Origin: Rhodoferax lacus
GTDB lineage: Bacteria > Pseudomonadota > Gammaproteobacteria > Burkholderiales > Burkholderiaceae_C
Assembly: GCF_003415675.1 (NCBI RefSeq)
Contig: NZ_QFZK01000002.1
Span: 477,873-541,872, forward strand
DNA length: 64,000 bases
Direction of reading: 5' to 3'
Part shown: positions 36,330-46,107 of the stretch, in pieces
Layout: every line of letters starts with the position of its first letter
How positions within the stretch are numbered: position 1 is the first letter of the stretch
Program-made: the position numbers and the translations under genes
Notes under the pieces: model-generated
Told to the model about the DNA's origin: nothing
The model's input: the letters and a program-made list of their open reading frames with translations, nothing else
Database searches by the model: none

Positions 36330-37121
36330 TTATTTGCTGTGGCCGCTTTTGCCACCGTGACCGCCTTGGCCACCATTGCCACCCTGACCACCAGCGGATG
36401 CATGGGATTCGCCCTTGGATGTGGTTTTTGACTCACCCTTGGCTTCGCCGTGTTCTGCGCCATTGCTGGAAACGTGGAATTCCCGTGACGTCACTCCGGC
36501 GGCAGCCAGCGCAGCGCGGTCTGCCTTGAGCGCCTGAATGGCAGCAGTCAGGGCCGCTTTGTCGGCGGCCACTGCCGTAGACGCCGAGATGGCTGCAGCG
36601 CTGTCTGTGGCGAGTGTTTTTTTGGTGGCTGCCAGTGCGGCTTTGTCAGCAGCGATGGCGCTGGTGTTGCCTGCAGCCAGGTCAGCCTTCAGCTTGGCTT
36701 CAGCGGAGTCAACCGCAGCTTTGTCTGCGGTAATGGTGGCGGTGTTCAGGGCGGCCACCACATCGGCCTTGAGTTGCGCTTGGTCGGCTTTTACCGTCAA
36801 CTTGTCTGCTGCCAGAAATGATTTGGCAGCTGTCTCCAGTGCCTGTTGATCTGTCTTGAGTTGTGTCTTGGCAGCTTGCAGCGCGGCTAGGTCCGCCGCG
36901 GTGTCCTTCGAGGCAGCCCTATCGGCCTCGTATTGGGCTTGGGCAGCCTTGAGTGCGCTCAGGTCGCTGGCGACGAGGGCCTGTGCAGCACTGACCTCAG
37001 CGGGAACTGTCACCGCGTTCGTTGTTGTTGGCGTCGTGGTGGTGGTGGTTTGTGCCTGAGCACCTGCGAAGGCCAGGGCCAGAATGGCAGCAGTGACAGC
37101 TGAGCGTTGGTATTTGTTCAT
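36330..37121 (-). CDS. Exported Ala/Asp/Lys-rich helical repeat protein, unknown function
   Basis: A 263-residue protein with a clear signal peptide (SAVTAAILALAFAGAQA) followed by a Thr-rich stretch. Residues about 40-205 are built from Ala, Lys, Asp, Leu and Gln with repeated ADKAAL-type units, predicting long amphipathic helices or a coiled coil. The C-terminal ~45 residues are low-complexity Gly/His/Lys/Ser (GGQGGNGGQGGHGG). No cysteine and no known domain was recognised. It could be a periplasmic or surface structural protein. The skewed composition makes homology calls unreliable. Confidence 0.7.
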   Translation of the reverse strand: MNKYQRSAVTAAILALAFAGAQAQTTTTTTPTTTNAVTVPAEVSAAQALVASDLSALKAAQAQYEADRAASKDTAADLAALQAAKTQLKTDQQALETAAKSFLAADKLTVKADQAQLKADVVAALNTATITADKAAVDSAEAKLKADLAAGNTSAIAADKAALAATKKTLATDSAAAISASTAVAADKAALTAAIQALKADRAALAAAGVTSREFHVSSNGAEHGEAKGESKTTSKGESHASAGGQGGNGGQGGHGGKSGHSK

Positions 37122-37346
37122 GCGGGAGTCTCACAATAGTGTTGTCAAAGCCGGGATTTTGAGCGCCAGTCTGTGTCTGCAGTGTTAACTGGCCGGCGTC
37201 ATTTGCAACGAGTTGTGCGTGCATTTGCTGGTCCGCCGGCTTATTGTGACGGTGCTTGATTTGACGCAAGCGGGGTCACTTCTGGTCGGTCGGGTCACGG
37301 GCATGCGGCCACGTAAAATGCCGACTCATCCTCTTCCACTGTCCAC

Positions 37347-38192
37347 ATGGCCTATCGCGTCAACATTTCCTTTAACACGTTCACCCGCTTTTTGGTATTT
37401 TGTGCTTTGGTTCATTTCGGGGTCGCAGTTGCAGGGGGCCGTCCCAATTCGGTCTATCTGGAAGACCTGACTTCCTTCGAGTTGCGAACAGCTGTGGCAG
37501 ATGGGCACACCACAGTGCTCGTGCCCATAGGAGGCACCGAGCAGAATGGCCCCCACATGGCGCTAGGCAAACACAACACACGTGTGAAAGCGCTGGCGGG
37601 ACAAATTGCACAAAAGTTGGGCAATGCCATTGTGGCTCCCGTGTTGGCCTATGTGCCAGAAGGTGCCATCTTCCCACCCGTTGCGCATATGCGCTTCAGC
37701 GGCACGATCTCGATATCGGAAGCAACCTTTGAATCTCTGCTGGAATCTACGGCCAGGAGTTTCAAGCAGCACGGTTTTCACGACGTGGTGTTCCTCGGGG
37801 ACCATGGCGGCTACCAGAAGAGTGAAGTGCGAGCCGCCGACAAGATCAACAAGGAATGGGCTGCCGACAGTCGCTTCCGTGCCCTGGCTTTGACGGCCTA
37901 TTACGAGGCATCCCAGGGGCCCTATATTCAGGCCTTGCGCAGCAAGGGATTCTCCGATGCCGAGATTGGTACCCATGCCGGCTTGGCTGATACATCACTG
38001 ATGTTGGCCATAGACAAGGCATTGGTGCGAACTGACTTGCTGGCGGAGGGCGCCAAAACCGGACCCGGCGACGGTGTTTACGGTGATCCCAGAAAATCTT
38101 CGGCGGATCTGGGGCAGTTGGGTGTTCGCGCAATCGTGGACCGGTCTGTGCAAGCCATACAAGACGCTGTAAAACAGCATGCCATACGATAA
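37347..38192 (+). CDS. Exported creatininase-family amidohydrolase
   Basis: A 281-residue member of the creatininase/creatinine amidohydrolase superfamily. The metal-binding motifs are visible: VPIGGTEQNGPHMALGKH near residue 61 and FLGDHGGY near residue 150, plus GTHAGLADTSLML. Unusually it has an N-terminal hydrophobic signal-like segment (FTRFLVFCALVHFGVAVAGG), so it is probably exported. Relatives include MftE, which cleaves a peptide during mycofactocin making, and other ring-amide hydrolases. It is followed 24 bases later by an exported beta-propeller gene. Substrate unknown. Confidence 0.83.
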   Translation: MAYRVNISFNTFTRFLVFCALVHFGVAVAGGRPNSVYLEDLTSFELRTAVADGHTTVLVPIGGTEQNGPHMALGKHNTRVKALAGQIAQKLGNAIVAPVLAYVPEGAIFPPVAHMRFSGTISISEATFESLLESTARSFKQHGFHDVVFLGDHGGYQKSEVRAADKINKEWAADSRFRALALTAYYEASQGPYIQALRSKGFSDAEIGTHAGLADTSLMLAIDKALVRTDLLAEGAKTGPGDGVYGDPRKSSADLGQLGVRAIVDRSVQAIQDAVKQHAIR

Positions 38193-38216
38193 CTATTACA
38201 AGTAAGAGCTTTGAAC

Positions 38217-39467
38217 ATGAAATACAAAAAGACCAACGCGTTGGCCCAATGCATCCTGACACTGGCGGCTATGTCCAACTTGGGTGGTGCTTCGGCTGCT
38301 ACCCCGGTTTCGACCAAACCGACAGTAAACACCGTGCCCGGCATGGCTGCGGTGGTGGACCCGGATAACCTCTATAGCGAGATACGCACCGGCCAGATGC
38401 TGCCCGCTGTCAAGGAAGATCTGGAGCGCGTTTACGTGCCCAATTTGCGCGGCAACAACGTGACCGTGATTGACCCGAACACGCTGAAGGTCGTGGACCG
38501 CTTTTCGGTGGGCCGTGCGCCGCAGCACATTGTTCCCTCGTGGGATATGCGAACACTCTGGGTTGCCAATAACGCCGAGCGTGGCAATGACGGCAGCCTG
38601 ACCCCAGTGGATCCGCGCACGGGCAAGCCGGGCAAGGCGATTGCAGTGGATGACCCGTACAACGTGTATTTCACACCTGACGGACAGTCCACTATTGTGG
38701 TGGCCGAAGCCAAGCACAGACTGGATTTTCGCGATCCCAAGACGCTGAAGTTGCAGTATTCGATTGAAGCGCCCAAGTGCGGTGGCATCAACCATGGTGA
38801 TTTTTCTATTGACGGTCGCTACGCTATCTTCACCTGCGAATTCGAAGGCAGTGTGGCCAAGATTGATATGGTGAACAAGACCCTGGTGGGCTACCTGAAA
38901 CTGGAAATGCCAAAGACACGTTTCAAGGACAGCGTTAAATCGCCCAACCCGCTGGAGACCGAAATTTGCACTTCCAAGAAGGGCATGCCGCAGGACATTC
39001 GCATATCCCCCAATGGCAAGCTTTTCTATATTGCTGACATGGAAGCGGACGGTTTGCATCTGCTGGATGGTGATGCATTCAAGGAGGTGGGCTTTATTAC
39101 CACGGGTGTGGCCGCTCATGGCCTGTACCCCAGCCGGGATGGCAAATTGCTGTATGTCGCCAACCGAGGATCGCACTCCATTCATGGCAAACGCAAGGGC
39201 CCCGGCAGTGTTACGGTGATTGACTTCGCGACCAACAAGGTTGTCTCCAACTGGCCTGTGCCCGGTGGTGGCAGCCCCGACATGGGTAATGTCAGCAATG
39301 ATGGAAAATGGCTATGGCTCTCCGGCCGCTTTGATGATGTGGTGTACCGCTTCGACACCACGTCTGGCAAGGTGGATCAGGTACGCGTCGGCCTGGAGCC
39401 GCATGGTCTGGCTGTGTGGCCACAGCCCGGCCGTTACTCACTCGGGCATACCGGCAATTTTCGCTAG
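38217..39467 (+). CDS. Exported YncE-like beta-propeller protein
   Basis: A 416-residue protein with a signal peptide (ALAQCILTLAAMSNLGGASA) and repeated beta-propeller blades of the YVTN/cytochrome-d1-like type: VYVPNLRGNNVTVIDPNTLKVV, LWVANNAERG, LLYVANRGSHS and VTVIDFATNKVV. There is no CxxCH haem motif. The start is the ATG at 38217; a TTG six bases upstream is also in frame. It appears to form an operon with the exported creatininase. Its last 30 bases overlap the convergent YbiB gene. Function unknown; such propellers bind ligands or partner proteins in the periplasm. Confidence 0.78.
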   Translation: MKYKKTNALAQCILTLAAMSNLGGASAATPVSTKPTVNTVPGMAAVVDPDNLYSEIRTGQMLPAVKEDLERVYVPNLRGNNVTVIDPNTLKVVDRFSVGRAPQHIVPSWDMRTLWVANNAERGNDGSLTPVDPRTGKPGKAIAVDDPYNVYFTPDGQSTIVVAEAKHRLDFRDPKTLKLQYSIEAPKCGGINHGDFSIDGRYAIFTCEFEGSVAKIDMVNKTLVGYLKLEMPKTRFKDSVKSPNPLETEICTSKKGMPQDIRISPNGKLFYIADMEADGLHLLDGDAFKEVGFITTGVAAHGLYPSRDGKLLYVANRGSHSIHGKRKGPGSVTVIDFATNKVVSNWPVPGGGSPDMGNVSNDGKWLWLSGRFDDVVYRFDTTSGKVDQVRVGLEPHGLAVWPQPGRYSLGHTGNFR

Positions 39468-40364
39468 TCTGACAATTTGTTCCACCTGCATGGCAATCGG
39501 CTGCGGTGTGGGTAAGGTACCGTCCAGTACAGCCTGGATGTAACGCGCAGTGCTTTGCGCATCGCAGGGTGGCAAATCTGGCAGACTCGTCAGCGTGCCG
39601 CCTTGATGTTCCAGCTCTGACTCAAGCTGCCCATGTTGAATGCAGCGCATTTTTGGCATTCGACGCGGATCGGCAACGGCTTCGCCTTCAGTTCCGCGAA
39701 TCAGCAAGGCGGTGGATTTCCTGAGGCACAGCACTTGTTCCATCGATACCGCATATTCCGGATGTGTGTAGCTGGTCACCAGGACTTGCGGGCCTTCACA
39801 AGGCTGCATCAATTTGACAAGGCTGTGTGCCGGATTGCGCAGGTTGACGACGCGACGCACGTCCAGCAGACGCTGCAACCCCGCGTGTAGCAGTGCGGTG
39901 GGATAGAACGCAACCTGTCCCTTGGCCAGTGGTTCAGCAGTGCTTTGAGCAGTAATGCCGAGAGCGCTCAAAACCTCGGATGCGCCTATGCGCTTGTCTT
40001 CGGTTGCTGTGCCGTGAATCAGCACGGGCAAGCCCTTGCGCGCCAACAGAAGCGCCAAGAGCGGTGTCAAAACCGGAAGCTTGCGCGCACCGTTGTAGCT
40101 GGGGATCACTACCGCGGCACAATCTGGGCCTGTAGGGGAAATCCGAACTGGCGTCAGTCGCTGATGCAAGGCTTCCAGAAAACCACACATTTCTTCAGGT
40201 GTTTCACCCTTGATGCGCATCGCAATGCAAAAGGCGCCTACCTCCAGATCAGTCACCGCACCGTCCAATATTTGGCCAAACATATCTGCCGCCTGGCTCT
40301 GAGAAAGCGCACGTGCGCCTTCCTTGCCGCGACCGATTTCCTTGATGAAGTGTCCTATTGCCAT
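39438..40364 (-). CDS. ybiB: YbiB / TrpD2 family DNA-binding protein
   Basis: A 308-residue protein of the anthranilate-phosphoribosyltransferase fold: LSQSQAADMFGQILDGAVTDLEVGAFCIAMRIKGET is the N-terminal helical domain, and RKLPVLTPLLALLLARKGLPVLIHG is a core strand-helix. The glycine-rich phosphoribosyl-binding loop of true TrpD is altered (GTATEDKRIGASEVL), which is typical of YbiB/TrpD2. These bind nucleic acids and are under LexA control in E. coli. No trp genes are nearby, so a tryptophan role is unlikely. The 3' end overlaps the propeller gene by 30 bases. Confidence 0.82.
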   Translation of the reverse strand: MAIGHFIKEIGRGKEGARALSQSQAADMFGQILDGAVTDLEVGAFCIAMRIKGETPEEMCGFLEALHQRLTPVRISPTGPDCAAVVIPSYNGARKLPVLTPLLALLLARKGLPVLIHGTATEDKRIGASEVLSALGITAQSTAEPLAKGQVAFYPTALLHAGLQRLLDVRRVVNLRNPAHSLVKLMQPCEGPQVLVTSYTHPEYAVSMEQVLCLRKSTALLIRGTEGEAVADPRRMPKMRCIQHGQLESELEHQGGTLTSLPDLPPCDAQSTARYIQAVLDGTLPTPQPIAMQVEQIVRLAKIAGMPE

Positions 40365-40531
40365 TGCTCAATTGTCCATCAATGAACAAGGAAGTGAAAT
40401 GACTGCAGATGGACGTTGTTTGGGGCCTGTATTCATCATATTTTGATCAAGTTGTTTTTTGATGCAGTGGGCAAGATTGCACCATGTTTAACCGTGAGGC
40501 GGTCGCTGTCAAACGCACCGAAAAGTGGACC

Positions 40532-40918
40532 ATGAACACTAAATCCAAATCACACCAACCTTTGCAAGTGGTGTTGGGAAGCCAAACCATCAAGGCGTTT
40601 GTCGCAGCACCTAAAGAGTTCAAAGTTTTGGGCATTGTTCGCATGGGCATGGAGTTTGGCCTATTGGCAACCACCGCAACAGGCAGCTACGTTCGTGTTA
40701 ACGGTTCCACCGTCAAAGCACTCAGTACCGATGCCGTGGAAGATGCGATCCGCATTGCCCGCGCAACAGGTCGTGGTGAATCTTATGCAGCTTCCCGCTC
40801 TCATGCCGTGGTTGCGTCTCCCGCCGTTATCGTGCGCAAGCGCCGCCGTCATGTGCAGGTTCCCGAATTCCAGGCGGAACCTGCGGTGAACGCGTCGCAC
40901 CACGCCGCAGCCGCCTAA
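40532..40918 (+). CDS. Conserved-looking hypothetical protein
   Basis: A 128-residue basic protein without signal peptide. The central part (LGSQTIKAFVAAPKEFKVLGIVRMG, GSYVRVNGSTVKALSTDAVEDAIRIA) looks like a compact alpha/beta domain; the C-terminus has a basic cluster KRRRHV and an Ala/His tail. The start at 40532 is preferred, but an in-frame ATG at 40484 is possible. The stop overlaps the convergent acetyltransferase gene by four bases. No family was recognised. Confidence 0.6.
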   Translation: MNTKSKSHQPLQVVLGSQTIKAFVAAPKEFKVLGIVRMGMEFGLLATTATGSYVRVNGSTVKALSTDAVEDAIRIARATGRGESYAASRSHAVVASPAVIVRKRRRHVQVPEFQAEPAVNASHHAAAA

Positions 40919-41655
40919 ATGGTCTTGCGCCAATAGTGATAGCGCCAAACGGCCTGGAAGCCCAGGCCTTGGTACAAATGAAGGGCAGGCGCGTTCCCTG
41001 CCTCCACTTGTAAAAAACAACGCTCCATTTTTCTGGTTTGTGCCTCTTGGCCCAGTGCAGCTATCAATGCGGTGGCATGGCCCTTTCCCCGTTCGCGCGC
41101 CACGGTGCGCATTCCATGCAAGCTGACCCACCCATGGCTAAATGCAGCCGTACCTGCGGCAATGGTTCCTGATGCATTGCTCAGACTGGCATACACCAGG
41201 CATTTGCTGCGGCTCAGGGCACGCACACGGTTGGCGCCGTCCACCACGTCAAAGTCCTCTGATAAATAAACCGATTCCCAAGCCTCCGTAGGGTTCGTGC
41301 TGAGCACTGCTGCGCATTCCGGAAAGGCTATAGGCCACTGACTCACCAATCCCGCAAGCGTCAGGGTGGGTTGTTGGGCGGTATAGCCCTTGCTCAGCAA
41401 CTCTTGTCGCAAGGGCTCCAGACCAGGGACATCCGCAATACGGAATTGAGCCATCAGTCCGCGATCGGCATAGATCGTTTCAATGGTGGACACCAGGCCG
41501 CAGTGCACTTCGTCGTGGCGCAACGGCACCGCACTGATGGCGCGGCCCACCGTGCTCTGGTCGTAGGGCAGCAGCCAGCCGGGCAGGGCGCCCACTTCAG
41601 CCGGGGCCACTGCATCCAGCGTGGCCCGTTCCAGAGATTCAATATCGATGTCCAT
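40915..41655 (-). CDS. GNAT-family N-acetyltransferase
   Basis: A 246-residue protein whose C-terminal ~120 residues form a GNAT domain: motif A VARERGKGHATALIAALGQEA binds acetyl-CoA, and NAPALHLYQGLGFQAVWRYHYW is the typical end. The N-terminal half (LPYDQSTVGRAISAVPL) is a divergent, second GNAT-like fold. It is divergent from tsaD with 25 bases between. Substrate unknown. Confidence 0.82.
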   Translation of the reverse strand: MDIDIESLERATLDAVAPAEVGALPGWLLPYDQSTVGRAISAVPLRHDEVHCGLVSTIETIYADRGLMAQFRIADVPGLEPLRQELLSKGYTAQQPTLTLAGLVSQWPIAFPECAAVLSTNPTEAWESVYLSEDFDVVDGANRVRALSRSKCLVYASLSNASGTIAAGTAAFSHGWVSLHGMRTVARERGKGHATALIAALGQEAQTRKMERCFLQVEAGNAPALHLYQGLGFQAVWRYHYWRKTI

Positions 41656-41680
41656 GGCCTTACTCTAAACTCTGCGCCCT

Positions 41681-42760
41681 ATGGTGCAAAAGTTGTTGGT
41701 GTTGGGAATTGAATCGTCATGCGACGAGACCGGCGTGGCCTTGGTGGAGTGCGAGGCCGCAACCGGCTCGCCGGAGGTGCCGCGCCTGCTGGCACATGCC
41801 CTGTACAGCCAGATTGAAATGCACCAGGCTTTCGGCGGTGTAGTGCCTGAACTGGCCAGCCGTGACCACATCCGCCGGGTGCTGCCGCTGACACAGGAAG
41901 TCCTGACTGCTGCGGCCTGCACGCTGCAGGACATCGACGTGGTGGCCTACACGCGCGGCCCTGGCCTCGCAGGTGCCCTGCTGGTAGGTGCGGGTGTAGC
42001 CTGCGCCCTGGGTGCGGCGCTGGCGCGACCGGTGCTGGGCGTGCACCACCTGGAGGGCCATCTGCTGTCGCCCTTTCTGAGTGCCGACCCGCCGCAGTTT
42101 CCTTTTGTGGCCCTGCTGGTGTCTGGCGGCCACACGCAGCTGATGCGCGTGGACGGAGTCGGGCGCTATGCATTGCTGGGCGAGTCGATTGACGATGCGG
42201 CTGGTGAAGCCTTTGACAAGTCGGCCAAGCTGATGGGCCTGGCCTACCCTGGCGGGCCCCTGTTGGCGCGCATGGCCGAGGCAGGCAACCCCAAGGCCTA
42301 TGCCTTGCCCAGGCCGCTGCTGCACAGTGGCAATCTGGATTTTTCCTTTGCGGGTTTGAAGACGGCGGTGCTGGTGCAGTCGCAGAAGATGCTTGCGGCC
42401 GATGGGGTGGCCCATTTTGAAGCCTTGCCCCGCTCACAGCAGTGCGATCTGGCGGCGTCCACCCAAGCAGCCATCGTGGACGTGCTGGTTAAAAAGTCCA
42501 TGACGGCTCTGAAGGAGACTGGGCTCAATCGATTGGTGGTGGCGGGAGGCGTGGGCGCCAACCGGCATTTGCGCAGCGAACTCAATGCGGCCAGTGCCAA
42601 GCGCAATATCCGGGTCCATTACCCGGAGCTGCATTTGTGCACCGACAACGGTGCCATGATTGCCTTGGCCGCCGGTATGCGCCTGCAAAGCGGGCAGCAG
42701 CAGGCCAGCATGGCATACGCCTTCGACGTCAAACCACGCTGGCCCCTGGATACCCTGTAA
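41681..42760 (+). CDS. tsaD: TsaD, tRNA threonylcarbamoyladenosine transferase
   Basis: A 359-residue ASKHA-fold metalloenzyme that, with TsaB and TsaE, adds threonylcarbamoyl to A37 of ANN-decoding tRNAs. [16 protein letters not shown] is the N-terminal phosphate-binding motif, [11 protein letters not shown] carries the iron-binding histidines, and [10 protein letters not shown] and [13 protein letters not shown] are further family signatures. Essential in most bacteria. It converges with the small heat-shock gene, 7 bases between stops. Confidence 0.96.
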   Translation: MVQKLLVLGIESSCDETGVALVECEAATGSPEVPRLLAHALYSQIEMHQAFGGVVPELASRDHIRRVLPLTQEVLTAAACTLQDIDVVAYTRGPGLAGALLVGAGVACALGAALARPVLGVHHLEGHLLSPFLSADPPQFPFVALLVSGGHTQLMRVDGVGRYALLGESIDDAAGEAFDKSAKLMGLAYPGGPLLARMAEAGNPKAYALPRPLLHSGNLDFSFAGLKTAVLVQSQKMLAADGVAHFEALPRSQQCDLAASTQAAIVDVLVKKSMTALKETGLNRLVVAGGVGANRHLRSELNAASAKRNIRVHYPELHLCTDNGAMIALAAGMRLQSGQQQASMAYAFDVKPRWPLDTL

Positions 42761-42767
42761 GCGCCCC

Positions 42768-43145
42768 TTACTGGACCGTGATTTCGGTGGCGTTGCTGAC
42801 GGGCACCTTTTTCGTCAGCTTGAGCGTGAGTACACCGTTTTCCAGCTTGGCTTCGCTCAAGCCCGCGTCAATGTCCTGTGGCAACTCGTAAGCCGCGCGG
42901 TACTGGCGCTCTGCGCCCTCGCGGCTGCTGATGCGCACAACAGCGCCTTCGATGGAAATGGCCAATTGCTCGCGGGCAATGCCGGGCATGTCCAGCTTCA
43001 AATGAAAGGCGCTCTCGTCCTGCTGGTACTGGGTGGACGTCTTGCTGGTCTCGCTGTGCGCTTCGCTCAGGAAACGCTCCAGAGCACGGCCGCTGTGGGC
43101 GTAGACATTGCGGCGCAGGGCAGGGTGGGTGCTGGCAAATAACAT
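42768..43145 (-). CDS. Hsp20/alpha-crystallin small heat-shock protein
   Basis: A 125-residue chaperone. LDMPGIAREQLAISIEG and ENGVLTLKLTKK are alpha-crystallin domain landmarks; the C-terminal VSNATEITVQ holds a short I-x-V anchor. The start at 43145 follows AGGAG by 7 bases, with no homology upstream. It should hold unfolding proteins under stress. The N-terminal arm is about 35 residues. Confidence 0.92.
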   Translation of the reverse strand: MLFASTHPALRRNVYAHSGRALERFLSEAHSETSKTSTQYQQDESAFHLKLDMPGIAREQLAISIEGAVVRISSREGAERQYRAAYELPQDIDAGLSEAKLENGVLTLKLTKKVPVSNATEITVQ

Positions 43146-43487
43146 GGGTAACTCCTGGTACAAGGTGTACGTGGCGCGCCGCTCACCATGAGCGCCGCAT
43201 GCTTCCAAACTGCGACCGTCCCCAGCGAATTCAAGTAAATTCCCGCATCTTTATTGTTGCGCGATTGGCCTTGAAAACAGGGTCGGCACCGCTATCTGGC
43301 GTGCCCGCAGGCCTGGGTTGCAGCGCATGCCGCAAGGCAGGCGGCGGGATGCAGTCGTGCACTCAGCTATAATCTGCGGGCTTTGCACAATGCAAGGCGC
43401 ACGTTCGGAGCAGTTCCAGCACCGCACGCAAGTTCATCAACCGGGACAGCCCTCTGCAAAGAGCGGTGCCCACACAGGAAAAAAAAC
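43146..43487. other. Intergenic region between hsp20 and rpsO
   Basis: About 340 bases carrying the leftward promoter of the small heat-shock gene and the rightward promoter of rpsO. A TATAAT at 43368-43373 is the best rpsO -10 candidate, about 115 bases before its start codon. On the minus strand CTTGAA (43235-43230) resembles a sigma-32 -35 box, but no matching -10 follows. No gene is seen. Confidence 0.5.
43368..43373 (+). promoter_or_regulatory. Candidate -10 box of the rpsO promoter
   Basis: Consensus TATAAT in a GC-rich region, 115 bases before rpsO. The -35 region at the expected distance is poor, so the call is tentative. The long leader would leave room for the S15 autoregulatory structure known in other bacteria. 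Confidence 0.45.
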
Positions 43488-43754
43488 ATGATCGCATCCA
43501 GCATCAAAGCCACTGTTGTCAAAGACAACGCCCGCAGCGTCGGTGATACCGGTTCCCCCGAAGTGCAAGTTGCACTGTTGACCGCCCGTATTAACGAACT
43601 CACTCCCCACTTCAAGACCCACGCCAAAGACCACCACGGTCGCCGCGGTCTGTTGCGCATGGTGAGCCGTCGCCGCAAGCTGCTCGACTACCTGAAGAGC
43701 CGTGACGCTGACCGTTACACCGCGCTGATCGCCAAGCTGGGCCTGCGCAAGTAA
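43488..43754 (+). CDS. rpsO: 30S ribosomal protein S15 (bS15/uS15)
   Basis: An 88-residue ribosomal protein that binds 16S rRNA early in small-subunit assembly. [24 protein letters not shown] and [22 protein letters not shown] are the family signature. The ATG at 43488 follows an ACAGGAAAA ribosome-binding site. It is upstream of pnp, the usual rpsO-pnp pair, with a hairpin terminator between. Confidence 0.98.
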   Translation: MIASSIKATVVKDNARSVGDTGSPEVQVALLTARINELTPHFKTHAKDHHGRRGLLRMVSRRRKLLDYLKSRDADRYTALIAKLGLRK

Positions 43755-43775
43755 GGGATCACAAGATAAGTGAGG

Positions 43776-43809
43776 CGCCTGAGTTAGGTCACTAGCTCAG
43801 GCGTTTTTT
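43776..43809 (+). terminator. Terminator or RNase III-type hairpin between rpsO and pnp
   Basis: Stem cgcctgag / ctcaggcg with a 12-base loop followed by six Ts (43804-43809). Position 21 bases after the rpsO stop suggests partial termination before pnp. Confidence 0.8.
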
Positions 43810-43968
43810 ACTTCGGAGACAGCAAAAGCAGAGCGAAGCTGTGTCATTCCAGCGTCATTTGACGCAAGTGCCGCTGGAATGGCATCGTGGACTGCGAGCT
43901 TGAATCCGGGTCTGGGCGAGGTGACCTGTACCTCCCATTTCATTTCCGAAATCAATGGAGAAAAGCAT

Positions 43969-46086
43969 ATGACGATGTTCAAAAAAGTAAGCAAAACCTT
44001 CCAATGGGGCCAGCACACGGTCACCATGGAAACCGGCGAAATCGCCCGTCAGTCCACCGGCGCTGTGCTGCTGGACATGGACGGCACCGTGGTGCTGGCC
44101 ACCGTGGTTGCCAAGACCGAAGGCAAGGCCGGTCAGGACTTCTTCCCCCTGACGGTGGACTACCTCGAAAAGACCTACGCTGCGGGCAAGATCCCCGGCA
44201 GCTTCTTCAAGCGCGAAGGCCGCCCCAGCGAGTTTGAAACCCTGACCAGCCGCCTGATCGACCGCCCCATCCGCCCCCTGTTCCCCGAAGGCTTCTTCAA
44301 CGAAGTGCACGTCGTTGTGCATACCGTGTCCCTGAATCCCGAAGTGGATGCCGACATTGCCGCCATGATTGCCGTCAGCGCTGCGCTCTCGGTCTCTGGC
44401 GTGCCGTTCAGCGGCCCCATCGGTGCGGCCCGCGTGGGCTACGTCAACGGTGAGTACGTGCTCAACCCCGGCCAGACCGCCCGCAAGGATTCGGTGCTGG
44501 ATCTGGTGGTGGCAGGTACCGAAGCCGCTGTGCTGATGGTGGAGTCGGAAGCCAAGCAACTGTCCGAAGAAGTCATGCTCGGTGCCGTGGTTTACGGTCA
44601 CCAGCAGGGCAATATCGCCATCAACGCCATCCACGAACTCGTGCGTGACGCTGGCAAGCCGCTGTGGGACTGGAAAGCCCCCGCCAAGGACCAGGCCCTG
44701 ATCGCCAAGATCGACGGCTTGGCCAAGGACAAGCTGGTTGCTGCCTACCAGATCCGCAACAAGCAAGCCCGCACCCAGGCCTGCCGCGCAGCCTACTCCG
44801 AAGTCATGGCCGCCCTGAAGGCCGATGGCGCATCGTTCGACTCCGTGGCCATTGAAGGCCTGCTGTTCGAGATCGAAGCCAAGATCGTGCGCAGCCAGAT
44901 TCTGGCCGGTGAGCCCCGCATTGACGGCCGCGATACACGCACCGTGCGCCCCATCGAAATCCGCAACGGCGTGCTGCCCCGCACCCACGGTTCTGCCCTG
45001 TTCACACGCGGCGAAACCCAGGCTCTGGTGGTCACGACCCTGGGCACCGAGCGCGATGCACAGCGTATTGACGCACTGTCTGGCGAGTACGAAGACCGCT
45101 TCATGCTCCACTACAACATGCCTCCCTTCGCCACCGGCGAAACCGGTCGTGTGGGAACGCCTAAGCGCCGTGAAATCGGCCACGGCCGTCTGGCCAAGCG
45201 CGCACTGATCGCCTGCCTGCCCGACAAGGACGCCTTCCCTTACACCATGCGTGTGGTGTCGGAAATCACCGAGTCCAATGGTTCCTCTTCCATGGCTTCG
45301 GTCTGCGGCGGCTGCCTGTCCCTGATGGACGCCGGTGTGCCCATGAAGGCGCACGTGGCTGGTATTGCCATGGGCCTGATCAAGGAAGACAACCGCTTTG
45401 CCGTGCTGACCGACATCCTGGGTGATGAAGACCACCTGGGCGACATGGACTTCAAGGTTGCCGGTACCACCAACGGCATTACCGCGCTGCAGATGGACAT
45501 CAAGATCCAGGGCATTACCAAGGAAATCATGCAAGTCGCTTTGGCCCAGGCCAAGGAAGCCCGCATGCACATTCTGGGCAAGATGCAGGAAGCCATGTCG
45601 GAAGCCAAGACCGAAGTGTCCAATTTCGCTCCGCGTCTGTTCACCATGAAGATCAACCCCGAGAAGATCCGTGACGTGATCGGCAAGGGCGGCTCCGTGA
45701 TCCGTGCGCTGACCGAAGAAACCGGCACCCAGATCAACATCGAGGAAGACGGCACCATCACCATCGCTTCTGCTGATCCCGCCAAGGCCGAAGAAGCCAA
45801 GCGCCGCATCGAGCAGATCACCGCTGAAGTGGAAATTGGCAAGGTCTACGAAGGCCCGGTCACCAAGATTCTGGACTTCGGCGCCCTGATCAACCTGCTG
45901 CCCGGCAAGGACGGACTGCTGCACATCAGCCAGATCGCCCATGAGCGCGTGGAGAAGGTTTCCGACTACCTGTCCGAAGGCCAGATCGTCAAGGTCAAGG
46001 TCATGGAAACCGATGAGAAGGGCCGCATCAAGCTGTCCATGAAGGCCCTGCTGGACCGTCCTTCGCACGGCGACCACCAGGGTTAA
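43969..46086 (+). CDS. pnp: Polyribonucleotide nucleotidyltransferase (PNPase)
   Basis: A 705-residue 3'-5' phosphorolytic RNA-degrading enzyme and degradosome component. Two RNase PH domains (about 1-220 and 310-530), a KH domain with [17 protein letters not shown], and a C-terminal S1 domain with [21 protein letters not shown] are in the normal order. The ATG at 43969 follows GGAG by eight bases; the frame is open further up without homology. A strong hairpin follows at 46108. Confidence 0.98.
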   Translation: MTMFKKVSKTFQWGQHTVTMETGEIARQSTGAVLLDMDGTVVLATVVAKTEGKAGQDFFPLTVDYLEKTYAAGKIPGSFFKREGRPSEFETLTSRLIDRPIRPLFPEGFFNEVHVVVHTVSLNPEVDADIAAMIAVSAALSVSGVPFSGPIGAARVGYVNGEYVLNPGQTARKDSVLDLVVAGTEAAVLMVESEAKQLSEEVMLGAVVYGHQQGNIAINAIHELVRDAGKPLWDWKAPAKDQALIAKIDGLAKDKLVAAYQIRNKQARTQACRAAYSEVMAALKADGASFDSVAIEGLLFEIEAKIVRSQILAGEPRIDGRDTRTVRPIEIRNGVLPRTHGSALFTRGETQALVVTTLGTERDAQRIDALSGEYEDRFMLHYNMPPFATGETGRVGTPKRREIGHGRLAKRALIACLPDKDAFPYTMRVVSEITESNGSSSMASVCGGCLSLMDAGVPMKAHVAGIAMGLIKEDNRFAVLTDILGDEDHLGDMDFKVAGTTNGITALQMDIKIQGITKEIMQVALAQAKEARMHILGKMQEAMSEAKTEVSNFAPRLFTMKINPEKIRDVIGKGGSVIRALTEETGTQINIEEDGTITIASADPAKAEEAKRRIEQITAEVEIGKVYEGPVTKILDFGALINLLPGKDGLLHISQIAHERVEKVSDYLSEGQIVKVKVMETDEKGRIKLSMKALLDRPSHGDHQG

Positions 46087-46107
46087 GACGCAACAGCGTC
46101 AGGGCCC

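Noticed and set aside
39438..40364. Annotation as anthranilate phosphoribosyltransferase (TrpD)
   Set aside because: The phosphoribosyl-binding loop is altered and no tryptophan genes are nearby; YbiB/TrpD2 fits better.
43230..43235. CTTGAA on the minus strand as a sigma-32 promoter for the small heat-shock gene
   Set aside because: No CCCCAT-like -10 element is found at the right distance, so the match is probably chance.
43855..46077. A 740-codon open frame on the minus strand opposite pnp
   Set aside because: It mirrors a certain pnp gene; long antisense frames are expected in GC-rich genes with strong third-position bias, and the product is low-complexity His/Gly/Val without domains.
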